Positions 16,266 through 25,488 are shown, counted from the first letter of the stretch. The stretch: DNA of 64,000 nucleotides from Candidatus Aalborgicola danicus (GCA_016703945.1 JADJBC010000016.1:1-64000), one strand, 5' to 3'. Program-made: numbers and translations. The notes: generated by a model not told the origin, from the letters alone.

Positions 16266-17486
16266 ATGACGCCATTGCAAGAACTGCTAAACCAACGCGA
16301 CACCACAGATCCATCGGAACTGATGCAGCAACTGCGCGAGGGTTTGTCGCACACCCCCGCAGCTTCGGGGCCGGGCAGTGCCACCCACCAGTTGCTATTG
16401 GCGTACTTCAAGCTCAATGAACGCGCCTGCGACGCCAGCTTTGCGTCGGCCTTCAAGCGCTACCCGGACACCGCCCTGGCGCTGCTGGAGTTGTGCGCCC
16501 AGCATCAGCTCACGGCGCTGGGCACCTTGATGCACTCGGTCATGCAGGGTCAGGCCAAGCCCGATGGCACATTTCAGCGTGCGCTCAAGGCGCAGGCCAC
16601 AGAAAAAGCCAACCATCCTGGGCTGGTGGCGGCGCTCCAAGGCTTTGCCAGTGCGGCTTTTGCTACCCCTGGCCATGAGGCGGAAATCGAGCTGTCGCTC
16701 GCTTGGAGCGCGCTGGAAGACTGCCTGCTGGACGAGGTTGCGCTGCACGGCGCCCACATCGACTTTGCCTGGGGACCCACCGAGCGCAAAAAGCTCCAGG
16801 AAGCCCAAGCCGTGCAGTCCGCGCTGGCGGACAAGCCTGCGGCGCAGATGCTGCAAGACTTTTTGACCGATGCCGCCCCGTATGTGATGGCGCAGCCCAG
16901 CGAGTGGGATATGTCACACGACGGGGCTCCTGCCGATATCATCCAGATGCCAGTGCAGCACGTGGCGCTCAATGACCCGCTCACGCAGGCGCAGGTCACC
17001 CACCTGGCAGCCTACCCCGCTGCCCTGCAGTTGCTCGCGGTCTACCGCCAGACCCCCGGTGTCGCCCTGTTTTGCACCGACCCAGACGACCACTGGACGG
17101 CTGGGTTTCTATTTCTGCCCCCGGCCCAATGGGAAGACGCCGGTGCAGAAATGGTGGATTGGCTCACCAGCGTTGATTTTCAGGATGACCCGGAAAGTCT
17201 ACCTGCGTGGGTGCGCAGCGCCATTGCGTTCGGCAAAATTCCGGGCGATGCCAGTTACTGGATGCTGCCCCTGGAAGGCCCATTGGCCGGACATGTGTTG
17301 CTGTCCAACGACGATGTGAGTGCGCAGACCTCGCGTTACCCCAACTTTGACCACTTTGTGGCAACTTTGCGCGTGGCCCCGCAAGCCATTCTGGGCAGCG
17401 GTGGCTACGTGAGCTACCCCAGTGCCGGTGGAGGGCATCAGTTGTACCCTGTGAGCTACGGTTGCGCAACTCCGGGCCGGAACTGA
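16266..17486 (+). CDS. Hypothetical protein with SMI1/KNR4-like C-terminus
   Basis: This 406-residue protein starts 23 bp after the M50 gene. The first half is helical (LLALLELCAQHQLTALG-like segments). The second half contains GDASYWMLPLEGPLAGHVLL, SNDDVSAQTSRYPNFDHFVA and LRVAPQAILGSGGYVSYP. The pattern of a displayed acidic loop followed by FxxFL resembles SUKH (SMI1/KNR4) proteins, many of which are immunity proteins. The assignment is weak and from memory of the fold pattern only. No signal peptide is seen. Close spacing links it to the M50 protein. Confidence 0.6.
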   Translation: MTPLQELLNQRDTTDPSELMQQLREGLSHTPAASGPGSATHQLLLAYFKLNERACDASFASAFKRYPDTALALLELCAQHQLTALGTLMHSVMQGQAKPDGTFQRALKAQATEKANHPGLVAALQGFASAAFATPGHEAEIELSLAWSALEDCLLDEVALHGAHIDFAWGPTERKKLQEAQAVQSALADKPAAQMLQDFLTDAAPYVMAQPSEWDMSHDGAPADIIQMPVQHVALNDPLTQAQVTHLAAYPAALQLLAVYRQTPGVALFCTDPDDHWTAGFLFLPPAQWEDAGAEMVDWLTSVDFQDDPESLPAWVRSAIAFGKIPGDASYWMLPLEGPLAGHVLLSNDDVSAQTSRYPNFDHFVATLRVAPQAILGSGGYVSYPSAGGGHQLYPVSYGCATPGRN

Positions 17487-17553
17487 TGTTTCGTGGAACC
17501 ACGTTGCCGGATGTAGCCCCATGTCTGGATGTTCGCTGCGATTGCGCGGCACT

Positions 17554-18513
17554 TTATCCTCTGGGTTGCGTCGTAGCGCTTCGCACGCTCAGCAGCATGG
17601 TCAAGGCCAAAATACCCACAACCACTCCCAGAGAGATGCCTACAGGAATTTTGTAAACATCGATCAGGCACATCTTGGTTCCAATAAACACCAAAATGAC
17701 GGCCAGCCCATAGTTGAGTAAGTGGAACTTGTTGGCCACTGCTGCGAGAAGGAAGTACATGGCACGCAAACCCAATATCGCAAATACGTTACTGGTCAGC
17801 ACAATAAAGGGGTCGCTCGTAATGGCAAAAATGGCGGGAATGGAGTCGACTGCAAAAATGACGTCGGTCAACGCGATCAGGCAGATCACCATGAACAGCG
17901 GGGTGGCAATCCGTCTGCCGTTCTCTACCGTCCAGAAGTTCTCGCCGTCGTAGTTTTTGCTCACTGGCAGCAGTTTGCGCAGCAGCTTCAAGGCGGGGTT
18001 GTCGTCAAGGTCTGGCTCTTTGCCGGCGGCCCACCACATCTTCACGCCAGTCAGGATCAGGAACGCGCCGAACACGTACAAAATCCAGTGGAACTCCGCC
18101 AGCAACCAGCCGCCCACCAAAATCATGACGGTGCGCAGCACAATCGCACCGATGATGCCGATCATCAGCACCCGTTTCTGAAAGTGCGTGGGCACGGCAA
18201 AGTAGGTGAAGATCATCAAAAACAGGAAGATGTTGTCCACCGCCAGCGACTTCTCGATGAGGTAACCGGTCAGAAACTCCAGCGACTTGGTGTTGGCAAT
18301 CTCGCTGGAGCCCGTACTGTCTTTCACTGCCCACCAGAACAGGCCGTTGAACAAAAAGCTCAATCCAATCCAGACCAGTGACCAATTCAAGGCTTCCTTG
18401 ACGCCAATATCGTGCGAGCCCTGTTTCTTGAGCACGACGAAGTCAATGAACAGAGAAACCAGCACAATGCCGACGAACGTGGCCCAGAGCCAAAGGGGGG
18501 CAATAGTTTGCAT
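17554..18513 (-). CDS. alx: TerC/Alx-family membrane protein
   Basis: This 319-residue protein has about nine membrane segments and the family's conserved acidic intramembrane motifs: VSLFIDFVVLKK, EKSLAVDNIFLFLMIF and ALTDVIFAVDSIPAIFAIT. Alx and TerC proteins are linked to manganese export and tellurite or alkaline stress; recent work ties bacterial TerC proteins to metal loading of exported enzymes. Length and motifs are complete. In several bacteria the gene is preceded by a yybP-ykoY manganese riboswitch; I looked for that motif upstream and do not see it. A short hairpin lies at 18533-18561 instead. Confidence 0.9.
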   Translation of the reverse strand: MQTIAPLWLWATFVGIVLVSLFIDFVVLKKQGSHDIGVKEALNWSLVWIGLSFLFNGLFWWAVKDSTGSSEIANTKSLEFLTGYLIEKSLAVDNIFLFLMIFTYFAVPTHFQKRVLMIGIIGAIVLRTVMILVGGWLLAEFHWILYVFGAFLILTGVKMWWAAGKEPDLDDNPALKLLRKLLPVSKNYDGENFWTVENGRRIATPLFMVICLIALTDVIFAVDSIPAIFAITSDPFIVLTSNVFAILGLRAMYFLLAAVANKFHLLNYGLAVILVFIGTKMCLIDVYKIPVGISLGVVVGILALTMLLSVRSATTQPRG

Positions 18514-18532
18514 AGAGTTCTCAAAAGTTGGT

Positions 18533-18561
18533 GGAAAGCATCCGTTCTCAGGATGTTTTCC
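18533..18561 (-). promoter_or_regulatory. Hairpin in the leader of the TerC-like gene
   Basis: An 11-bp inverted repeat, GGAAAGCATCC and GGATGTTTTCC (plus-strand arms), with a 7-nt loop, lies 20 bp upstream of the ATG. The remaining 240 bp up to the ArnT-like gene (18562-18799) contain an AT-rich promoter-like stretch and a small hairpin CCCCAAA/TTTGGGG (about 18702-18723), but nothing else I can name. Confidence 0.5.
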
Positions 18562-18799
18562 AAAAAATGGCGGAAGAGAGCGCCGCAGCGCAGTACGAAG
18601 AAAATTTTATCTGGATATCGCCAAGTTTATTCTGATAAAAACTTCAATACAGTTCGTAAAAACGGGATCTATTTGACGAGCGACCTTACGTCGCCGCTGG
18701 CCCCAAAAACACGGCTTTGGGGCTGCCGAAGTCAGGAAGCATCGGCCGATCAATGAAACCGCGCATAGGCGCGAGCACGCTACTTCGCGGCTTTCAGGG

Positions 18800-20575
18800 T
18801 CATCGCTTGGTGACCAGCCATTCGCGGCGGAACAGCCACTCCTGTGGGTACCACAGGTTCTGCAGCGTGACCTCGCCGGCCTTGTGCCGGCTTTTCACAT
18901 GCCAGCGCGAGCCCAGTAGTGTGCAGCGTGGAATACAGCTGGGCTGGGGCTGATTCAGGCTCTCTTGTATCCACACCACGGCGTCAAACTGGTCCAACAA
19001 AAAGTCTAGGCGTTCTGTTGGTGGCAACTCCGGTTGAAAGGCACCGGTGTTGCGACCCTCTGCGTCATAGGGCGTGATGTGCGCGCCTGGCAGCACAAAG
19101 TGGAAACGTTCAAACTGCCCGGTAAAACCGTTGGGCACGGCCACCTGTTGTTCCTGCACCCGGGACAGAGCCTCTGGCGTGTATCCCAGACTGCTGTTGC
19201 CCAGAGGGGCCACCATCAGGCTAAAACTGGCGTACAAGGCAAGCACCACCACCAAGGTAGCCGCTTTACACCATTTTTCTACAAGAAATCCGGCTCCAGC
19301 CCACGTAAAACCTGCGCTAGCAGCTATCAAAGTCATAGCGACTTCGGAATCGCTGGCGATCTGTTGTTCACCCATCACCCAGCCAATGCGGGCCAGCATG
19401 ACCAGCGCCGGGATGGCCAGGGCCAGCGTAGCCCAGAACCAGACCCTGGCAATCTTGCCCCAGGCCAGGGCCATCACAATGGCCACAGCGGGCATGGCGG
19501 GAATCAGGTAACGCTCAGAACGTTGGCTGGGAATTGTGAAAACAACCAGCCAAACCAGCAGCCAAACCAGCAGGATGCGCAGTGCCGGTGATAGTTCAGC
19601 ATAGGTCTGGCGCTTGAATGCCACTTTCAGTCCCACCCAACCCAGGCCCAGCACGGTGAAGAACAACAAACCGGCATTGACCGGGTAGGCCAGTAACTGC
19701 GTCCACATCGGGTACGTGCCGAAAAACGCTGCGTGCCAGTAGCCCTGGGTGTTGGACATCTTTCCGGCGTTCTCGGCCAGCACAAACTCTTGCCACACGG
19801 AAGCCGGGTCCGGGTCCAACACAAACCAGAGCGCGAAAATGCCAACCGCCAGCGCCGTACTCCAACCCACACCCAGCGTGGTGCGAATAATCAGGGGCCA
19901 GCGTATGGCTGGTGCCGTTAGCAGGATGGCGCACCACAGTCCCGCAGCAGCCGGTGCAGCCAGCGCAAAAGACTTGTAGGCGCAACCCAGGCCCATGGCC
20001 ACACCGATCAGGGTGTAGGTGCCAAAGCCCCAACTCGTGGGTTTGTTGAGGCTCTGCCCGGCACCCCTCAGGTGTGACCACAACAGCCACCACATGGGCA
20101 AGGCCAGCCAGAAGGTCTCTGGCGCGGAGGTCAGGTAGACCCGGCCATACCGAAACGTCGAGAAAAACAGCAAGTACAACGCGGCGGCCAGGCAGGCGGT
20201 GCGCACTTGGTCACTGATGCGGTGCGCGAAAAAGGCCAATACGGCGGTCGTTGCAAAGGTGTAGGCGATGCTGGGCAGGCGCAGCGCAAACAGGCTCCAG
20301 TTGTGGCCCCAATTGCCCGCAGCAATAGCCTGCCAGAAGAGTAACGGCGGCTTGGTGTTGCGGGTGTCCACAATCTCGGACTGCAGCGGCAGCCAATGGC
20401 CACTTTCTGCCGTCATGCGGGCGATGTGAATGTAGACCATCTCGTCGCCATTGGTCGGCGCGTAGGCGCTGCCCAGGCCGAACAGGTACAAAGCCGCTGC
20501 CAGAAACACCAGGGCCAGCCAGGGCCAGGGTAGGGGGGCAGCAACCCGCGCAGCGGTGGAGCGTGGGGGCCTCAT
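18800..20575 (-). CDS. ArnT-like glycosyltransferase (GT39/GT83 type)
   Basis: This 591-residue polytopic protein has the catalytic first loop AYAPTNGDEMVYIHIARMTA and NTKPPLLFWQAIA, which are the (D)E and TKPPL signatures of ArnT/PMT-type lipid-linked sugar transferases. About 11-12 membrane segments are followed by a periplasmic C-terminal domain. It transfers a sugar from a polyprenyl carrier to lipid A or another surface acceptor; the acceptor is unknown. Its ATG overlaps the gtrA stop (ATGA), making it the last gene of metK-GT9-gtrA-arnT. A dispersed 43-bp element (19297-19339) is embedded in frame around VAMTLIAASAGFTWAGAGF. Confidence 0.82.
   Translation of the reverse strand: MRPPRSTAARVAAPLPWPWLALVFLAAALYLFGLGSAYAPTNGDEMVYIHIARMTAESGHWLPLQSEIVDTRNTKPPLLFWQAIAAGNWGHNWSLFALRLPSIAYTFATTAVLAFFAHRISDQVRTACLAAALYLLFFSTFRYGRVYLTSAPETFWLALPMWWLLWSHLRGAGQSLNKPTSWGFGTYTLIGVAMGLGCAYKSFALAAPAAAGLWCAILLTAPAIRWPLIIRTTLGVGWSTALAVGIFALWFVLDPDPASVWQEFVLAENAGKMSNTQGYWHAAFFGTYPMWTQLLAYPVNAGLLFFTVLGLGWVGLKVAFKRQTYAELSPALRILLVWLLVWLVVFTIPSQRSERYLIPAMPAVAIVMALAWGKIARVWFWATLALAIPALVMLARIGWVMGEQQIASDSEVAMTLIAASAGFTWAGAGFLVEKWCKAATLVVVLALYASFSLMVAPLGNSSLGYTPEALSRVQEQQVAVPNGFTGQFERFHFVLPGAHITPYDAEGRNTGAFQPELPPTERLDFLLDQFDAVVWIQESLNQPQPSCIPRCTLLGSRWHVKSRHKAGEVTLQNLWYPQEWLFRREWLVTKR
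19297..19339 (+). repeat. Dispersed 43-bp element, copy inside the ArnT-like gene
   Basis: CAGCCCACG (19297-19305), 17 nt, GCTAT (19323-19327), 7 nt, ATAGC (19335-19339), wholly inside coding sequence and without breaking the frame. Confidence 0.75.
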
Positions 20576-21069
20576 TCCTTTTTGTGGCGCTTGAAGGTCC
20601 AGCGGTCGTTGGCGAGGAAATTGCTCACGCTAGCCGCCAGAATGGCGATGATGTTGGCCACGCGGTAATCCATGGAGCCCGAGAGCAGCAAGGTCAGGAC
20701 ATACTGCAGGCCGCTTCCAAAGGCCGAGGCGGTAACGTATTGGCCAAACTCCATGCCCACCACACGCAGCCCTACCGGCTGCAACTGTTCGTCCGCTTCC
20801 AGAATACGAACGCGGTCAGACCAGGTCCACAGCCGGTTCCAGGTGAAGTTGTTGACCGTGGCCACGCTGATGGCCAATGCCAGCGACAGGTACGGGCGCT
20901 TGTAGGAGGCCTCAATGGCATTGAACAGGTACTCGTGCCCCAGGTACAACACGGTCAGGTTCACCACGGTGCCGCTGGCGCCAACAATACCGAATTTGAG
21001 GTAACGGTATCTCTCAATCCAGCCCAGCACCGATAACACGGCGCGCTGTACCAGCGAATGCCCGTTCAT
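20572..21069 (-). CDS. gtrA: GtrA-like membrane protein
   Basis: I chose ATG 21069 (MNGHSLVQRAVLSVLGWIER), which overlaps the glycosyltransferase stop by ATGA; upstream in-frame sequence has no family match. The 165-residue product shows YLKFGIVGASGTVVNLTVLY, LALAISVATVNNFTWNRLWT and IIAILAASVSNFLANDRWTF. The fourfold membrane pattern and NFxxNRxWTF motif define GtrA. GtrA proteins are thought to flip polyprenyl-linked sugars, which suits the ArnT-like gene that follows directly. Confidence 0.87.
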   Translation of the reverse strand: MNGHSLVQRAVLSVLGWIERYRYLKFGIVGASGTVVNLTVLYLGHEYLFNAIEASYKRPYLSLALAISVATVNNFTWNRLWTWSDRVRILEADEQLQPVGLRVVGMEFGQYVTASAFGSGLQYVLTLLLSGSMDYRVANIIAILAASVSNFLANDRWTFKRHKKE

Positions 21070-22328
21070 ACCACGACACCTGTAGGACCTTGTGGGTTGT
21101 CGGCACCGTTGTCGCGCAAAAAAGCCAAGGCCTGCTCCAGCACCGGGTCGGGCGCGATGCGCTTGAGGCACTGGTTGTCGCCATCACAAAAAGTCAAGCG
21201 GTGGTTGTAGGCGGTCAGGCACGGCGAGCAGGCAATGCCACTTTCCAGAATGATGGTGCGTTTGCCCAGCGGGCCATACAACTTGCCGGTCTCGGGGCCG
21301 AAGAAAACCATCGTCTGAATCGGTGTGACGGTGGCGAAATGGCTCGGACCGCCGTCGTTGGTGATCAGCAGGCTGCTGGCATGCATCAACATCAGCAGTT
21401 CGCGAATGCTTTTGGTGTAGCCAGTGAGGTCGATGCAGGCGTCACTGCCAACTTGGGCCTTGAGGTCGCGCGCCAGAACGGCATCATCCTTCAAGCCGAT
21501 CAGGCCGACGGCGTGGCCCGCAGCACACAGACCCTGCACCACCCGGACATAGTGCGAGGCCGGCCAGGCGCGCTCGGGCAAGATGCCGCCACCGGCGTAC
21601 ACCAGCACCAGTTGGCGCGTTTTCGTCACCGGATGGTCGGCTTCGACTTGGCCGCGGTAGGCAGCCAGTTCCTCGGGTGTGAAGTTCACTGACAGTTCCG
21701 GATCGCCAGGGATCTCGCGGATCGCTCCGGCACGGTTGCGTGGCATGCTGGTCGGCGACTGCAGTGCATCCACCAGTGACAAAAATTGTTTGCTGATGTG
21801 CTGGTAGGGGTTGTACGGAATGCTGTGGTTGATGAAACTGCCGCGGTACAGGCCTTCTTGGGTATGCGGCGTAAAGCCCACGCGCACCGCAGCACCGGTG
21901 GAAAACGACAGCAGGGCGCTGACACGCGAGAACAATTCGCAGTCGATCACCGCGTCCAGTCCCAGGCGGCGCATCTTCAGGCTCACCGTCAGAATGTCGC
22001 CGATGAGCGAACCACCGGAGCTGTCATCCAGCGTGTGCATGTGCGCCACCTCGGTGAGCGACAGCAGTTTGGAGACTTCCTGGTTCTTCTTGAGCTGCAG
22101 GATGTGGATGGCCGCGCCCGGGTATTGGCGGCGCAGGGCTGCAAACATCGGTCCGGCAAGGACGATGCTGCCCATTTCGGACAGCAGGATCACCAGAATA
22201 TTGTTCGGTGCTTTGCCCAGACGGGCGGGCGCACCGAAGAGCGCGGTGAAACGAACCCAGCCAGACACTACGCCGCACAGAAGCTGACCCGCCCAGCGGT
22301 CAATGAAGCGTTGTGTCTGCAGTTTCAT
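21066..22328 (-). CDS. Glycosyltransferase family 9 (heptosyltransferase-like)
   Basis: This 420-residue protein has the GT9 N-terminal pattern NILVILLSEMGSIVLAGPMF and AALRRQYPGAAIHILQLKKN. The C-terminal donor-binding part is LVYAGGGILPERAWPASHYV and LLITNDGGPSHFATVTPIQT. A Cys-rich segment, GIACSPCLTAYNHRLTFCDG with QCLK, is typical of a subgroup of GT9 enzymes. It probably adds a heptose or related sugar to a surface glycan. It starts 4 bp after the metK stop and overlaps gtrA by ATGA, so it is in the same transcript. Confidence 0.87.
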   Translation of the reverse strand: MKLQTQRFIDRWAGQLLCGVVSGWVRFTALFGAPARLGKAPNNILVILLSEMGSIVLAGPMFAALRRQYPGAAIHILQLKKNQEVSKLLSLTEVAHMHTLDDSSGGSLIGDILTVSLKMRRLGLDAVIDCELFSRVSALLSFSTGAAVRVGFTPHTQEGLYRGSFINHSIPYNPYQHISKQFLSLVDALQSPTSMPRNRAGAIREIPGDPELSVNFTPEELAAYRGQVEADHPVTKTRQLVLVYAGGGILPERAWPASHYVRVVQGLCAAGHAVGLIGLKDDAVLARDLKAQVGSDACIDLTGYTKSIRELLMLMHASSLLITNDGGPSHFATVTPIQTMVFFGPETGKLYGPLGKRTIILESGIACSPCLTAYNHRLTFCDGDNQCLKRIAPDPVLEQALAFLRDNGADNPQGPTGVVV

Positions 22329-22332
22329 CGGG

Positions 22333-23514
22333 TCACAATCCCGCTGCTGCCCGCAGAATTTGGGCTTTGTCGGTGCGCTCCCAGGTGAATTCGGGCTCTT
22401 CGCGACCGAAATGGCCGTAGGCTGCGGTCTTCTCGTAGATCGGGCGCAGCAGGTCCAGCATCTGGATAATGCCCTTGGGGCGCAGGTCGAAGTGTAGGTT
22501 CACCAGCGCTGCGATCTGCTCATCGGGAATCACACCCGTGCCTTCGGTGTAGACCGTCACGTTCATGGGCCTGGCCACACCAATCGCGTAGGCCACCTGC
22601 ACCTGGCATTGGCGCGCCAATCCGGCGGCCACGATGTTCTTGGCCACATAACGCGTGGCATAGGCGGCCGAGCGGTCCACCTTGCTGGGGTCCTTGCCGC
22701 TGAACGCGCCGCCACCGTGGGGGCAAGCACCGCCGTAGGTGTCGACAATGATCTTGCGCCCGGTCAGGCCGCAATCACCCTGCGGGCCGCCGACGACAAA
22801 ACGTCCGGTGGGGTTGATCAGGTACTTGGTGTCTTCGGTGAGCCATTCCTTGGGGAGCACGGGCTTGATGATTTCTTCGCGCACCGCTTCATAAAACGCA
22901 TCCGTCATGCGGTTGCCCAGGCTCATCTCCGGGCTGTGCTGGGTGGATAACACCACAGTGTCGATGCTGTGGGGCTTGCCGTCCACATACCGCATGGTGA
23001 CTTGGCTCTTGGCGTCTGGACGCAAAAATGGCAAGCGGCCATCCTTGCGCAACTGGGCCTGGCGCTCCACCAGACGGTGGGCGTAATAAATGGGCGCGGG
23101 CATCAACTCGGGCGTCTCGTTGCAGGCGTAGCCGAACATCAGGCCCTGGTCACCGGCGCCGGTGTTCAGGTGGTCGTCGCTTGCATGGTCCACGCCCTGG
23201 GCGATGTCGTTGGACTGCTTGTCGTAGGCCACCAGCACGGCGCAACCCTTGTAGTCGATGCCGTATTCGGTGTTGTCGTAGCCAATGCGCTTGATGGTGT
23301 CGCGCGCCACCTGGATGTAGTCCACATGGGCGTTGGTGGTGATTTCACCGGCCAGCACGACCAGACCGGTGTTGGTCAGGGTTTCGGCCGCGACACGGGA
23401 CTTGGGATCCTGTTTGAAAATCGCGTCCAGGATGGCGTCAGAGATCTGGTCGGCGACTTTGTCGGGGTGGCCTTCGGAAACAGATTCGGACGTAAAAAGA
23501 AAATCGTTCGCCAT
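22333..23514 (-). CDS. metK: S-adenosylmethionine synthetase
   Basis: The start at ATG 23514 (MANDFLFTSESVSEGHPDKV) has GGAG about 9 nt upstream; nine further in-frame codons upstream are discounted. The 393-residue enzyme makes S-adenosylmethionine from methionine and ATP. Visible signatures are GHPDKVADQISDA, GAGDQGLMFGYA and GGGAFSGKDPSKVDRSAAY. All three domains are complete. It heads the run metK-GT9-gtrA-arnT and is divergent from the lpxL-like gene, with about 220 bp between. I looked for a SAM riboswitch there and saw none. Confidence 0.97.
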   Translation of the reverse strand: MANDFLFTSESVSEGHPDKVADQISDAILDAIFKQDPKSRVAAETLTNTGLVVLAGEITTNAHVDYIQVARDTIKRIGYDNTEYGIDYKGCAVLVAYDKQSNDIAQGVDHASDDHLNTGAGDQGLMFGYACNETPELMPAPIYYAHRLVERQAQLRKDGRLPFLRPDAKSQVTMRYVDGKPHSIDTVVLSTQHSPEMSLGNRMTDAFYEAVREEIIKPVLPKEWLTEDTKYLINPTGRFVVGGPQGDCGLTGRKIIVDTYGGACPHGGGAFSGKDPSKVDRSAAYATRYVAKNIVAAGLARQCQVQVAYAIGVARPMNVTVYTEGTGVIPDEQIAALVNLHFDLRPKGIIQMLDLLRPIYEKTAAYGHFGREEPEFTWERTDKAQILRAAAGL

Positions 23515-23736
23515 GGTTAATTGCTCCAAAAAAAACATCAAGTCGCGTTGCTTGGGCTTTTTGGGGCTTCGGCGAACGCTTTAGCAGATTTGTCTTTTAC
23601 GACAAGGCACAATGGCAACCCAATCAAGAGTCACCACCGTGTGCGTCGCCCTGCAAGTAGTTCTGTAACTCAGCGACGCCTGCAATTTTATCCCAGACAA
23701 AACCTTGCTTCATAAAATTCAGCCCTCTATGTCATT

Positions 23737-24636
23737 GTGGGTTTTGTCGTTGCGCCAGAACACTCCGCGATGTTGACCCGCGCCGTACTTGTGTTGATCC
23801 AGTGGTTGGGCTACCTGCCGTTGCCGGTGGTACGCGCCTTGGGGGCGATGCTGGGCTTGTTGCTGTACGGGTTAGTCGCATCCAGGCGGCGGGTCGTGAC
23901 GACCAATCTGCGCTTGTGTTTTCCACATTGGTCCAAGGTCGAGGTGCGCTGCCAGACCATCCTGGTTTTCATTCACTTCGCGCAGAGTTGGCTGGACCGA
24001 GGTTGGCTGTGGTACGGCCCAGCCCGGTACATCCGCAATCGGCTGCAACTGACGGGCGCGTTGGAAGAACTGGACGGGATTTCACCCACGGTCATCTTTT
24101 TGCCACACTTTGTCGGACTCGACGCGGTGGGCATGGCATTGACACAGCAGACCACGCGGCGCTACACCACGATCTACACCAACCAGGCCAATGCCGTCTC
24201 GGATGCCTGGATTTTGCAGGGCCGCCAGCGGTTTGGCTCGATGCGGCTGTTCGGCCGTGTCGATGGTGTTAAACCGATTGTGGAGGCCTTGCGCAAAGGC
24301 GATCCCTTGATCCTGTTGCCCGACATGAATTTCGGGCCTGAGGATTCTTTGTTTGTGCCTTTTTATGGCGTACCCGCCGCGACTGTCCCGTCGTTGTCGC
24401 GGTTTGCGAGGCTGGGGCGGGCCAAGGTGGTGCCCATTCTTGCAAAGATGACCTCGAACGGGTACGAGATCCAGGTGCTGCGCGCTTGGGACAATTTCCC
24501 GTCTGGCGACCTGGTGGCCGACACCACCCTGATGAATAGCCGCCTGCAGAGCTACATCGATAACATGCCGTCCCAGTATTACTGGGTCCACAAGCGGTTC
24601 AAGGACCGGCCCCAGGGCGCGCCATCCGTTTATTGA
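23737..24636 (+). CDS. lpxL: LpxL/HtrB-type lipid A acyltransferase
   Basis: The protein is 299 residues from GTG 23737; ATG 23770 (MLTRAVLVLIQWLGYLPLPV) is an equally good start and closer to the usual family N-terminus. The catalytic pattern is FLPHFVGLDAVGMAL (H-x4-D), and later motifs are PLILLPDMNFGPEDSLFVPF and YYWVHKRFKDRP, characteristic of lysophospholipid/lipid A acyltransferases. A single N-terminal membrane anchor is present. It probably adds a secondary acyl chain to lipid A. It lies divergent to the sugar-transfer run, consistent with outer-membrane themes. Confidence 0.85.
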   Translation: MGFVVAPEHSAMLTRAVLVLIQWLGYLPLPVVRALGAMLGLLLYGLVASRRRVVTTNLRLCFPHWSKVEVRCQTILVFIHFAQSWLDRGWLWYGPARYIRNRLQLTGALEELDGISPTVIFLPHFVGLDAVGMALTQQTTRRYTTIYTNQANAVSDAWILQGRQRFGSMRLFGRVDGVKPIVEALRKGDPLILLPDMNFGPEDSLFVPFYGVPAATVPSLSRFARLGRAKVVPILAKMTSNGYEIQVLRAWDNFPSGDLVADTTLMNSRLQSYIDNMPSQYYWVHKRFKDRPQGAPSVY

Positions 24637-24667
24637 GTACCGTGGGGTAGTTCAAGTGAGGCGTCAA

Positions 24668-25414
24668 TCATTGCGCCGCAGGGGGCTCGTTGGCAGCGGG
24701 CGCGGGAAGTGCAGGAGCGGCTTTCACCTCAGGGTGTGCCCATTTCCACAGCAGTTTGGCAACGTCGTCAATGCCTTTGCGTTTGGGCGCCGAAAACAGC
24801 ATGACTTCGCCGCCACCGGCCTGTAGCTTGGTGATGGACAAAATTTTGGTGGCTTCGCTACGCGTCAGTTTGTCGGATTTGGTCAAAACGATCAGGAACT
24901 TGAGCCCTTCCTGCACACGGGGGCGGATTACGTCCAGCAAAATCTCGTCCAGTTCGGTCAAACCATGGCGTGGGTCACACATCAGCACGATCCCCATCAG
25001 GTTCTTGCGGGTGATCAGGTAGTTGGCCATGACCTGCTGCCAGCGGATTTTGTCCTGCTTGGGCACGGCTGCGTAGCCATAACCTGGCAGGTCCGTCAAC
25101 ACGGCATCCATGACCCCCTGTTTTCCCAGGCTGAACAGGTTGATGTGCTGGGTGCGCCCGGGTTTCTTGGATGCAAACGCCAATTGTTTTTGCTGGGTCA
25201 AGGTATTGATACACGTGGACTTGCCGGCGTTGGAGCGGCCCACAAACGCAATTTCCGGCACTTCCAGGGGCGGCAGAAAGTGCAATTCCGGTGCCGTGGT
25301 CAGAAACTTGGCAGTGTGCAGCCATCCCAAGGCGATGGTGGCCTCGCTTTTTTCACCAGCGCCGGGCACCGGCAAGGGTTGTGTTTTGGTTGGGGGGGTG
25401 ATGTTGGTAGTCAT
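24668..25414 (-). CDS. engB: Ribosome biogenesis GTPase EngB (YihA/YsxC)
   Basis: The start at ATG 25414 (MTTNITPPTKTQPLPV) gives 248 residues; the frame is open further upstream, but that part overlaps the cytochrome gene and has no family match. GTPase motifs in order are G1 GRSNAGKST, G3 DLPGYGYA and G4 TKSDK, with SAPKRKG as the G5 region. EngB assists 50S subunit assembly. The Ala/Pro-rich C-terminal tail (PALPAPAANEPPAAQ) extends beyond the usual end. It is divergent from the cytochrome c4 gene, as is common in beta-proteobacteria. Confidence 0.95.
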   Translation of the reverse strand: MTTNITPPTKTQPLPVPGAGEKSEATIALGWLHTAKFLTTAPELHFLPPLEVPEIAFVGRSNAGKSTCINTLTQQKQLAFASKKPGRTQHINLFSLGKQGVMDAVLTDLPGYGYAAVPKQDKIRWQQVMANYLITRKNLMGIVLMCDPRHGLTELDEILLDVIRPRVQEGLKFLIVLTKSDKLTRSEATKILSITKLQAGGGEVMLFSAPKRKGIDDVAKLLWKWAHPEVKAAPALPAPAANEPPAAQ

Positions 25415-25488
25415 TGAGAACGGGAAGAGACCCGAGGCACCATTGTAGAATGGTGCAGTTTTGCCCACTAGACACACACCGCAGCACC

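Noticed and set aside
18514..18800. yybP-ykoY manganese riboswitch expected before a TerC/Alx gene
   Set aside because: I could not find the conserved core or helices in this leader; only a simple 11-bp hairpin is present.
23515..23736. SAM-sensing riboswitch upstream of metK
   Set aside because: No motif of the known SAM or SAH riboswitch classes could be recognised by eye in the divergent gap.
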